A DNA stretch of 5,425 bases from an uncultured Bacteroides sp. GTDB lineage: Bacteria > Bacteroidota > Bacteroidia > Bacteroidales > Bacteroidaceae. The translations under genes and the position numbers were made by a program. Numbering within the stretch: the first letter of the stretch is position 1; each line of letters opens with the position of its first letter. Of the stretch, positions 1 to 5,425 are shown in pieces. Below the pieces are notes generated by a model. The model worked only from the letters and a program-made list of their open reading frames with translations, was not told the origin of the DNA and did not search any database. Where the stretch lies: the NCBI GenBank assembly GCA_934716785.1, contig CAKUYM010000302.1, forward strand, positions 1-5,425, in the 5' to 3' direction.

Positions 1-253
1 CGCGCAGCCGAGCGATACGCAAATCCGTATTTTGCCTCAGGCCCTGCTCTATCAGTCCTTGTAGCAATTCATCCCTGAAAAGCTCTCGCCACGACAAGGC
101 AGCCAACGACGAGGTGTCCTCTCCTGCCGCCTGCATATCCCTATATAGACTGTCCGTCATAACCTCCGGGCGCGAATACGGCTTATATATTCCGCAGCCC
201 GTCATCAGGCAAGCTGCCCAACCTATTACTATCAATCGTTTCATACGTTTCAT
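1..253 (-). CDS. Outer-membrane efflux channel lipoprotein (TolC/OprM/NodT family), N-terminal part only
   Basis: This is the third gene of the efflux operon and runs off the left edge, so only the first 84 residues are visible. The protein begins with a basic lipoprotein signal (MKRMKR, then a hydrophobic run) and a lipobox LMTGC, which places the lipidated cysteine at residue 20. After a short linker comes the segment SWRELFRDELLQGLIEQ (about residues 54-70), followed by GLRQNTDLRIARLR. This W...F.D..L..LI...L..N.DL..A pattern is the typical N-terminal start of OprM/NodT-type outer membrane factors, which trimerise into the exit duct of tripartite pumps. The chosen ATG (251-253) overlaps the antiporter's TGA stop as ATGA, which suggests translational coupling. 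A second in-frame ATG at 242-244 would give a signal peptide three residues shorter and is a possible alternative. Gene order (adaptor, antiporter, channel) supports the assignment. The beta-barrel and hairpin repeats lie outside the window, so completeness cannot be judged. Confidence 0.9.
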   Translation of the reverse strand, partial: MKRMKRLIVIGWAACLMTGCGIYKPYSRPEVMTDSLYRDMQAAGEDTSSLAALSWRELFRDELLQGLIEQGLRQNTDLRIARLR

Positions 254-3200
254 TTCTTTTCTATTTCTTCTAATTCCGCCTGTATAGCCCAGTCGGCATT
301 ACTTTTCGCGGCTTGCACCGGCCTGAACTTCTCCTGCAAATATTGAAAGACAATAAACAGGGAAGGGACGAGGAACAATAATGCCAACGTGCCTACCAGC
401 ATACCGCCTACCGCACCGGAGGCGAGCGAACGGCTACCATTTGCCCCTACTCCGTTTGCTATCATCAATGGGATAAGTCCGAACACCATCGTCAGCGTAG
501 TCATCAGAATGGGGCGCAGACGAACTTTCGCCGCACTATATGCCGCCTGTACGAGCGACATCCCCGCTTCCCTCCGCTTGGTGGCATATTCGGTCAGCAG
601 GATAGCCGTCTTTGCCAATAGTCCTATCAGCATAATCAGCCCTGTCTGCATATAGATATTGTTCTCCAACCCGAATAACTGCGCGAACAAGAAACTGCCC
701 AACAGACCGCATGGCACAGACAGAATGACAGCGAACGGTATAAAGAAACTCTCATACAACGCACTCAATATCAGATAAACCAGCAATAGGCAGATTCCGA
801 AAATAATCACCACATTATTGGTAGTCTTGCTCTCCTCGCGTGAGATTCCTCCAAACTCATAGCCATAATTCTTGGGCAGCACCTGCTCCGCGGTTTCCTT
901 GATAGCCTTCAATGCGTCACCGGAACTATATCCGCTTGCCGGCATCCCGCTGACAGAGATGGCATTATACAGATTGAAACGCATCAGGTCCTGCGGCCCG
1001 TATGTCTTCGTCAGTTTCACGAACTGGGCAAGCGGCGTCATCTCCTCTCCCACTCTCACAAACAGATGATTGAGAGATTCCGGTGAGACACGATACTCCG
1101 GATCCGCTTGAATCATCACACGGTATAATTTAGAGAACCGATTGAAATTAGAGACATATCCTCCGCCATAATATCCCGAAAGCGTCTCTAATATTTCACC
1201 GGGCGAAATCCCCGCCTGCTCACATTGAGCCGCATCAATATCCACCCAATATTGCGGATAACTGGTCTCAAATGCAGAATAGACCGCCTCTATCTCCGGA
1301 CGTCGGGAAAGAGCCGCCACAAAATCATCCGTCACCTTCTTGAATGCGTTCAAATCGCCGGCAGCCTTATCCTGCACATACAGTTCAAACCCGTTGCCCA
1401 TGCCATAACCCGGAATCATCGGCGGTGTCAGTACGAACATCTGCGCATCGGGAACACCGGGAGCCAATGCGTAAATCCGGTTCACTATGTCCGAAGCCGA
1501 CTGTCCCTTCTCCCGCCGTTCGTCCCAAGGCTTGAGCGAAAGGAAATACATCCCCATGGACGGTCCCGAACCGGTGAACGAATAACCCGTCACACTCGCT
1601 TCATAGTCGATCTCGGGAATCTGCTCCAACTGCTTGCTGATTTGCTGCATCACCCGTTGATTCTGCTGCATCGACATTCCCGGTTTGGAGTTCATGCTAA
1701 TCATCACCGTGCCTGTATCTTCATCGGGAACAAGCCCTGTCTTGGTGTGCATAACGAGCAGGACGAGCAATGCCAAGGCTGTGGCCAACGTGCCCCACAT
1801 CAGCCAACGTCTCTTTATGAAAAGCAATACTCCCCGCATATATCGCTGAGTCAATGCATCAAACGCCGCATTAAACGCTTTACGGAAACGGGCGGCGAAA
1901 TTATTCTTCACATTCCCCGCCTCGTCCATATACGGACGCAGCAGCATGGCGCAAAGCGCGGGCGACAAGGTGAACGCATTAATGGCGGAAATACCCACCG
2001 CAACAGCCATCGTTATGCCGAACTGCATATAGAATGCCCCGGACGTGCCGCCCATCATAGACACGGGGATAAAGACCGCCATGAATATCAGCGTGGAAGT
2101 CAGGATGGCCGACGAAACCCCTTTCACCGCATCATTGGTTGCCATATAGGAGGATTGGTAGCCGACATCAAACCTTGCCTGCACAGCCTCGACCACCACA
2201 ATGGCATCGTCCACCACCGTACCGATGGCAAGCACCAGCGCAAAAAGCGTCAGCAGGTTGATCGAGAACCCTGCCACATGCATAAAAGCAAACGTACCGA
2301 TGATAGAAACGAATATCGAGATGGTGGGGATAAGCGTCGAACGAATATCCTGCAGGAAGATGTACACAATCAATACCACCAGCAAGATAGCTTCCAGCAA
2401 TGTCATAATCACCTCCCGGATAGACGCATACAGGAATCGGTTCGTATCGCTCAGCGTAACGAACTCCATGCCTTTCGGAAGTCCTTGGCTAATCTCCTCC
2501 AGCGTGGCATCAATCTCGTTGATGATTTCCGCAGCATTCGAGCCGGCCGTCTGATAGACCATTGCCATGGCTGCCGGATGCCCGTTTATTTCGGTTGAAT
2601 AATTATACGCCTCATCACCCAGTTCAATATCTGCCACTTCCTTCAGCCGCAACACGTCACCGCCCGGCAGAGAACGGATCACCAGATTGCCGAACTCTTC
2701 GGGAGTGGAGAAACGTCCGCGATACTTCATCGTATATTGAAACGTATTGTCATGGTTCTCACCAAAAGCTCCCGTAGCCGCCTCAATGTTCTGCTTCTCC
2801 AATACTGCCGCAATATCTCCGGGAATCAGTTTGTATTGCGCCATTTTATCCGGCTTCATCCAGATACGCATACTATAATTCGAGCCGAACTGCATCACCT
2901 GTCCCACTCCGGCAATGCGCTTGATACGCGGTTCTACGTTAATCTTCATATAGTTATTGAGAAACTGAAGGTCGTACGTATCATTCGGGCAATAGAGTGC
3001 AAACGTCTTCAGCTCCGCATTCTGCTGTTTCATCGTCGTCACTCCGATCTTGGTCACTTCGGCAGGCAGCAGGCTCAGAGCCGTAGATACCCGGTTCTGC
3101 ACATTCACCGCCGCCATATCCGCATTGCTTCCCTGCTTGAAGAAAACATTGAGAAATACATCACCGCTGTTGGAAGCCGTGGACGTGATATAATTCATGT

Positions 3201-3423
3201 TCTCCACCCCGTTGATGGCCTCCTCCAATGGGATAATCACACTCTTTTGAACCGTTTCCGCATTTGCTCCCGGATAGTTGGTGAACACCTGTATCGTTGG
3301 CGGGGCAATATCGGGATACTGCTCTACCGGTAGCATAAATATGGAAATCACTCCCATCAGGACAATCGTAACAGAAATTACGATAGATAAAACCGGACGG
3401 TCTACAAAATATCTTAGATTCAT
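250..3423 (-). CDS. RND multidrug efflux transporter, HAE1 family inner-membrane proton antiporter (AcrB/MexB/BmeB-like)
   Basis: This is a complete 1057-residue protein, the usual length for AcrB-type pumps. It exports amphiphilic drugs, detergents or bile-salt-like compounds in exchange for protons, as a trimer in the inner membrane. The expected duplicated layout is visible. TM1 is at about residues 11-30, followed by the first periplasmic porter/docking region (about 31-335). TM2-TM6 lie between about 339 and 490, and TM7 at about 540-558. The second periplasmic region spans about 560-868, and TM8-TM12 lie between about 869 and 1027. The proton relay is intact: the Asp pair D405/D406 in TM4 (GTVVDDAIVVVEAV), K939 in TM10 (GLLAKTAILLTEY), and R968 and T975 in the RLRPILMT segment. 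The switch-loop region is GYSFTGSGPSMG (613-624). Pocket aromatics corresponding by eye to AcrB F178, F615, F617 and F628 are F179, Y614, F616 and F627, while the F610 position appears to be Ala609. A good Shine-Dalgarno precedes the ATG at 3421-3423. The 3' end overlaps the channel gene. The natural substrate cannot be read from sequence. Confidence 0.97.
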   Translation of the reverse strand: MNLRYFVDRPVLSIVISVTIVLMGVISIFMLPVEQYPDIAPPTIQVFTNYPGANAETVQKSVIIPLEEAINGVENMNYITSTASNSGDVFLNVFFKQGSNADMAAVNVQNRVSTALSLLPAEVTKIGVTTMKQQNAELKTFALYCPNDTYDLQFLNNYMKINVEPRIKRIAGVGQVMQFGSNYSMRIWMKPDKMAQYKLIPGDIAAVLEKQNIEAATGAFGENHDNTFQYTMKYRGRFSTPEEFGNLVIRSLPGGDVLRLKEVADIELGDEAYNYSTEINGHPAAMAMVYQTAGSNAAEIINEIDATLEEISQGLPKGMEFVTLSDTNRFLYASIREVIMTLLEAILLVVLIVYIFLQDIRSTLIPTISIFVSIIGTFAFMHVAGFSINLLTLFALVLAIGTVVDDAIVVVEAVQARFDVGYQSSYMATNDAVKGVSSAILTSTLIFMAVFIPVSMMGGTSGAFYMQFGITMAVAVGISAINAFTLSPALCAMLLRPYMDEAGNVKNNFAARFRKAFNAAFDALTQRYMRGVLLFIKRRWLMWGTLATALALLVLLVMHTKTGLVPDEDTGTVMISMNSKPGMSMQQNQRVMQQISKQLEQIPEIDYEASVTGYSFTGSGPSMGMYFLSLKPWDERREKGQSASDIVNRIYALAPGVPDAQMFVLTPPMIPGYGMGNGFELYVQDKAAGDLNAFKKVTDDFVAALSRRPEIEAVYSAFETSYPQYWVDIDAAQCEQAGISPGEILETLSGYYGGGYVSNFNRFSKLYRVMIQADPEYRVSPESLNHLFVRVGEEMTPLAQFVKLTKTYGPQDLMRFNLYNAISVSGMPASGYSSGDALKAIKETAEQVLPKNYGYEFGGISREESKTTNNVVIIFGICLLLVYLILSALYESFFIPFAVILSVPCGLLGSFLFAQLFGLENNIYMQTGLIMLIGLLAKTAILLTEYATKRREAGMSLVQAAYSAAKVRLRPILMTTLTMVFGLIPLMIANGVGANGSRSLASGAVGGMLVGTLALLFLVPSLFIVFQYLQEKFRPVQAAKSNADWAIQAELEEIEKK

Positions 3424-3430
3424 TCTTTTA

Positions 3431-3437
3431 CTCCTTT
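3431..3437 (-). promoter_or_regulatory. Shine-Dalgarno of the RND antiporter gene
   Basis: On the minus strand the 24-base gap between the adaptor stop and the antiporter start contains AAAGGAG, 7 bases before the ATG. This is the clearest ribosome binding site within the operon. It supports the start at 3421-3423 and indicates independent initiation on the antiporter message, unlike the overlapping start of the channel gene. Confidence 0.7.
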
Positions 3438-3447
3438 CTTTTCTTTA

Positions 3448-4554
3448 TCACCCTTCCTCACCGGCTTTTTTGACGACTATCTCCATGCCGTCCTGCAATA
3501 AGCCTATTCCTTCGCTCACAATCACATCACCGGCCTGAAGTCCCGACCGGACGATATAATCAATGCCGTTGTCCAGTTTTTCAACTTTGATCGGCACAGA
3601 CACCGCCTTGCCATCAACCACTTTGTAGACAAATATCTTGTCCTGCAACTCAGAGGTGGCAGCCTGCGGAATGATGAGCGCATCCTTCTCCGTATGCGGA
3701 ATTATCACATTGCCGATTCCTCCACTGAACAGAAGCCGCTTCTCGTTGGGAAATACACTACGTATCGAAGCCGTTCCCGTCTGCGAGTTGATTATTCCGC
3801 TGATACTTTCGATGCGTCCTTCCATTCCATACAATGTTCCGTCGTTCAGTTGCAGGCGAATCGCCGGCATCCGACGGATTGTTTCGTCCGGCGAGCCGTA
3901 CTGGCGCACCAAGGCGCGGAGCTGATTCTCCGTCATTGAAAAATAGACATACATGGTGCTGTTGTCCGATACGGTTGTAAGCGGCTGCGGTATCGAGGGG
4001 GTCACCAATGCACCTACACGGTAAGGCAGCGTACCGACAATGCCATTCGACGGGCTTCTCACTTCCGTATAGGAAAGGCTGTTGCGGGCATCTATCTCCT
4101 GCGCTTCCGCCTGTTCCAGTCCGGCCTTGGCGATGGACAGCGCATTTCGTGCCGTCAGCAACTCATATTCGGAAATTACATTTGCTTTGTAGAGTTCACT
4201 CTTGCTGTTGTAGTCCAGTTGTGCCGTTTCCACCTGTGCCTTTGCAGCGTGCACATTGGCTGTTGCCACCCGCAAGGCAGCTTTATAGGGAACTTGGTCT
4301 ATCACAAAGAGTATCTCTCCCTTTTCCACCGTCTGCCCCTCCTGCACGCACAGCCGGGAAATCGTGCCCGACACCTGCGGATAGATGTCTATGTCCTGCC
4401 GCCCCCTGATGGAAGCCGAATAAGACTCGGCAAACTCTACCGAATCAGTGCTGACGGTCAGCACGGGATACTCTTGCTGAAACTCTCCGTATTGTCCGTT
4501 CTTACAAGACGCCAACAACATGGAGCATAAAATAAAGATGAATAATTTTCTCAT
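3448..4554 (-). CDS. RND efflux periplasmic adaptor (membrane fusion protein, AcrA/MexA-like), lipoprotein
   Basis: This is the first gene of the operon and a complete 368-residue protein. It bridges the inner-membrane antiporter and the outer-membrane channel in the periplasm. A signal peptide (MRKLFIFILCSML) ends in lipobox LLASC, with the lipidated Cys at residue 17, so it should be anchored in a membrane by lipid. The domain order is typical. The first lipoyl half-motif is at about 54-86 (IDIYPQVSGTISRLCVQEGQ, then TVEKGEILFVID). The alpha-helical hairpin is at about 90-157, rich in Ala, Gln and Glu with its tip around KANVISEYELL (123-133). The second lipoyl half is at about 161-184 (SYTEVRSPSNGIVGTLPYRV). 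The beta-barrel covers about 198-285, including SGGIGNVIIP, and the membrane-proximal domain about 287-365. The start at 4552-4554 is favoured by the complete lipoprotein signal. No strong Shine-Dalgarno is visible before it, which is common in Bacteroidales. It lies 24 bases upstream of the antiporter gene and is presumably cotranscribed with it. Confidence 0.96.
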   Translation of the reverse strand: MRKLFIFILCSMLLASCKNGQYGEFQQEYPVLTVSTDSVEFAESYSASIRGRQDIDIYPQVSGTISRLCVQEGQTVEKGEILFVIDQVPYKAALRVATANVHAAKAQVETAQLDYNSKSELYKANVISEYELLTARNALSIAKAGLEQAEAQEIDARNSLSYTEVRSPSNGIVGTLPYRVGALVTPSIPQPLTTVSDNSTMYVYFSMTENQLRALVRQYGSPDETIRRMPAIRLQLNDGTLYGMEGRIESISGIINSQTGTASIRSVFPNEKRLLFSGGIGNVIIPHTEKDALIIPQAATSELQDKIFVYKVVDGKAVSVPIKVEKLDNGIDYIVRSGLQAGDVIVSEGIGLLQDGMEIVVKKAGEEG

Positions 4555-4589
4555 ACGATTCTGTACTTGTTTTCTAAATCAATTCTCAT
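4551..4589 (-). other. Possible 12-codon upstream reading frame overlapping the adaptor start
   Basis: In the predicted leader of the pump mRNA, an ATG at 4587-4589 opens a 12-codon frame (MRIDLENKYRIV). Its TGA stop lies at 4551-4553 and overlaps the adaptor ATG as ATGA, the same junction type as between the antiporter and channel genes. It has no strong Shine-Dalgarno, only purine-rich sequence upstream. If translated, it could couple or gate adaptor translation. Frames this short arise easily by chance, so this is a candidate only and no function is assigned to the peptide. Confidence 0.25.
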
Positions 4590-4608
4590 TTTCACTGCTA
4601 ACTCTCTT

Positions 4609-4637
4609 CGCTCAATCGGGCATATCTCAATTGAGCG
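4609..4637. repeat. CTCAAT inverted/direct repeat cluster at the predicted pump transcription start
   Basis: Perfect 8-base inverted arms, CGCTCAAT (4609-4616) and ATTGAGCG (4630-4637), are separated by 13 bases, so the arm starts are 21 bases apart, about two helical turns. The right arm also belongs to a perfect 10-base palindrome CTCAATTGAG (4626-4635), so CTCAAT also occurs as a direct repeat 15 bases apart (4611 and 4626). The right arm ends two bases downstream of the predicted -7 element of the pump promoter, so the cluster covers the likely +1 region. It could be a repressor or activator operator, or a 5'-end hairpin in the mRNA. The sequence alone does not distinguish these. Confidence 0.6.
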
Positions 4638-4639
4638 TG

Positions 4640-4669
4640 CAAAGTTAGGAGGATTAACTGGTTCAGGAA
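4640..4669 (-). promoter_or_regulatory. Predicted Bacteroides-type promoter of the efflux operon
   Basis: Read on the minus strand, 4647-4640 is TAACTTTG, an exact match to the Bacteroides -7 consensus TAnnTTTG recognised by the primary sigma factor of this group. The -33 side is poor: the best candidate at a reasonable distance is TTCC (4669-4666) with an 18-base spacer, rather than TTTG. A consensus -7 with a weak -33 is what one expects of an activator-dependent promoter. Transcription would start near 4634-4637, giving a leader of about 80 bases before the adaptor gene. Confidence 0.55.
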
Positions 4670-4681
4670 GTAGCAGAAACC

Positions 4682-4701
4682 GACCTTTTCGGGTACTTTT
4701 C
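4682..4701. repeat. Direct repeat with 11-base period, candidate activator half-sites
   Basis: GACCTTTTC (4682-4690) is followed by GTACTTTTC (4693-4701), matching at 7 of 9 positions, with the shared CTTTTC core repeated every 11 bases, about one helical turn. Tandem half-sites on one face of the helix suit AraC-family proteins, whose two HTH motifs contact successive major grooves. The pair would lie roughly 48-67 bases upstream of the predicted pump transcription start and 54-73 bases before the regulator's ATG, where it could serve activation of the pump, autoregulation, or both. The motif is short and low in complexity, so chance is a real alternative. Confidence 0.3.
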
Positions 4702-4744
4702 AATACAAAACTGGCAATATCAACCAAAAAAGTCCTACATTTAC

Positions 4745-4748
4745 AGGA
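4745..4748 (+). promoter_or_regulatory. Likely ribosome binding site of the AraC-family gene
   Basis: AGGA stands 6 bases before the ATG at 4755-4757. It supports that start over the next in-frame ATG at 4764-4766, which would be 15 bases from it. Confidence 0.5.
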
Positions 4749-4754
4749 TTTTTC

Positions 4755-5425
4755 ATGAAAGATATGCCAAATATAAAATACTCATTATGCCCTGAGGGGC
4801 AGGAATACGGAGCCGGAGAAACGAATCTGAAAGATAACTTAGGGCTTCCTTTGGATACCAAAGGGTGTACTGTTCTATTATGCACGTCGGGAAGCGCCAT
4901 CGTATCCGTCAATTTTCAGAAACAAATAATGAAGAGAGGGGATGCCGCAATTCTTTTCTACGATATAGTTTTCGAAGCTATCAGGGTTTCGGAATCCTTT
5001 TCTGCGCTTTATATTTCACTGCCCAATGAAGCCGTAGAAGACACCATGTACAAAATAACCTCCATTGCATTTTGGGATTATATATATGATTATGCCATCT
5101 GCCACACTTCAGAGCAACAATACACCCTCCTGCATTCATGGTATCTGCAAACCAAATGGATTATCAAGGAGTTCAACTCGGAATATCGGCTGGCACTCTC
5201 AAGCAACAATTTCTACAATCTCGCAATAGGAATAGAGAATGAAATTAAAAAAAGCACGGCCAACATGAATGATAAGTTCAAGAAAGACAGGGGATGGACA
5301 TTGCTTGGGAAATTCGCCGTACTCCTATCCGAATACTGCCACATAAACCGAGATGTGAAGTTCTATGCGGACAAGCTATTCATCACTCCCGACTATCTCT
5401 GCAAATTGACTCAAAAGACGATGAA
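4755..5425 (+). CDS. AraC-family transcription regulator, divergent from the efflux operon (incomplete at the right edge)
   Basis: The frame is open from the ATG at 4755 to the end of the window: 223 complete codons plus two bases, with no stop. The N-terminal part (about residues 35-90) has the alternating beta-strand look of the cupin-like sensor domain of Bacteroidales AraC regulators. It starts with GCTVLLCTSGSAIVSVNF and continues through KRGDAAILFYD to FSALYISLP. A helical linker follows (about 100-175). From about residue 180 the AraC-type DNA-binding domain begins: WTLLGKFAVLLSEYCHIN, then RDVKFYADKLFITPDYLCKL. This is the first helix-turn-helix pattern (F.YAD.L.ITP.YL) common in this group. 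The second HTH lies beyond the window. Its position, head to head with the pump operon across 200 bases, makes it the likely local regulator of the pump. The inducer is unknown. Several cysteines (residues 12, 38, 43, 116, 195, 216) are present but no metal- or redox-site pattern is evident. The gene reads as more AT-rich than the pump genes. Confidence 0.88.
   Translation, partial: MKDMPNIKYSLCPEGQEYGAGETNLKDNLGLPLDTKGCTVLLCTSGSAIVSVNFQKQIMKRGDAAILFYDIVFEAIRVSESFSALYISLPNEAVEDTMYKITSIAFWDYIYDYAICHTSEQQYTLLHSWYLQTKWIIKEFNSEYRLALSSNNFYNLAIGIENEIKKSTANMNDKFKKDRGWTLLGKFAVLLSEYCHINRDVKFYADKLFITPDYLCKLTQKTM

Noticed and set aside
1225..2598. A long plus-strand open frame (457 codons) opposite the antiporter gene
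   Set aside because: It lies wholly antisense to an unmistakable RND transporter. Its translation is rich in His, Arg and Gln with no recognisable domain, as expected from the complement of a GC-biased coding sequence.
2737..3333. A plus-strand open frame of 198 codons opposite the N-terminal part of the antiporter
   Set aside because: It is an antisense shadow of the same transporter gene, with no domain, no supporting ribosome site and no operon partner.
4008..4409. A plus-strand open frame opposite the adaptor gene
   Set aside because: It is antisense to a clear membrane fusion protein, and its translation is rich in Pro, Arg and Cys without family features.
4647..4652. A perfect AGGAGG on the plus strand in the intergenic region
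   Set aside because: No ATG, GTG or TTG start follows at a usable distance. Only a CTG at 4658-4660 does, and its frame of about 45 codons has no protein-like features. The bases are better explained as the complement of the sequence just upstream of the pump -7 element.
4694..4701. TACTTTTC as a -7 element for the regulator gene
   Set aside because: It matches TAnnTTTG except for the last base, and no TTTG-like -33 lies at the right distance. It is too weak to list as a promoter, although the regulator must start transcription somewhere in this spacer.
4567..4758. A plus-strand frame of 63 codons across the intergenic region
   Set aside because: It spans the promoter and repeats, overlaps the regulator start and shows no protein-like pattern. 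A regulatory spacer explains the region better.
4700..4912. A minus-strand frame of 70 codons opposite the start of the regulator gene
   Set aside because: It is antisense to the AraC-family coding region, which has clear family features, and its own translation shows no recognisable pattern.
1..5425. Mobile elements, tRNA or rRNA genes, CRISPR arrays or intrinsic terminators
   Set aside because: No transposase, long terminal repeats, regularly spaced repeats, tRNA-like cloverleaf or GC hairpin followed by a T-run was seen. The operon's terminator would lie beyond the left edge.

Overview
The window looks like chromosomal DNA from a member of the order Bacteroidales (Bacteroides, Parabacteroides or a close relative). 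Three things point there: protein style in the pump and the regulator, a start-proximal promoter element matching the Bacteroides -7 consensus (TAnnTTTG), and mostly weak, A-rich ribosome binding regions. No taxonomic marker gene is present, so genus and species cannot be fixed from this window.

About 85% of the window is one minus-strand operon for a tripartite multidrug efflux pump of the RND (HAE1) type. Read in the direction of transcription, it has three genes. The first is a periplasmic adaptor lipoprotein (3448-4554). The second is the inner-membrane proton/drug antiporter (250-3423). The third is the outer-membrane channel lipoprotein of the TolC/OprM/NodT type (1-253, cut off by the left edge). 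Adaptor and antiporter are separated by 24 bases with a good Shine-Dalgarno. Antiporter and channel overlap by 4 bases (ATGA), which suggests translational coupling. Together the products should form a continuous conduit from the inner membrane and periplasm to the outside, driven by the proton gradient. This is the same architecture as AcrAB-TolC, MexAB-OprM and the BmeABC pumps of Bacteroides fragilis.

Divergent from the operon, on the plus strand, is an AraC-family transcription regulator (4755 to the right edge, incomplete), the obvious candidate local regulator. The 200-base divergent intergenic region (4555-4754) holds the most interesting non-coding structure. It has a consensus Bacteroides -7 element for the pump operon. 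An inverted/direct repeat cluster built on CTCAAT lies at the predicted transcription start, and an 11-base-period direct repeat lies just upstream of the promoter. A tiny upstream reading frame has a stop that overlaps the adaptor start codon.

I see no mobile element, CRISPR array, RNA gene or obviously new enzymatic system. This is a conventional efflux locus, and its regulatory region is the part worth a second look.
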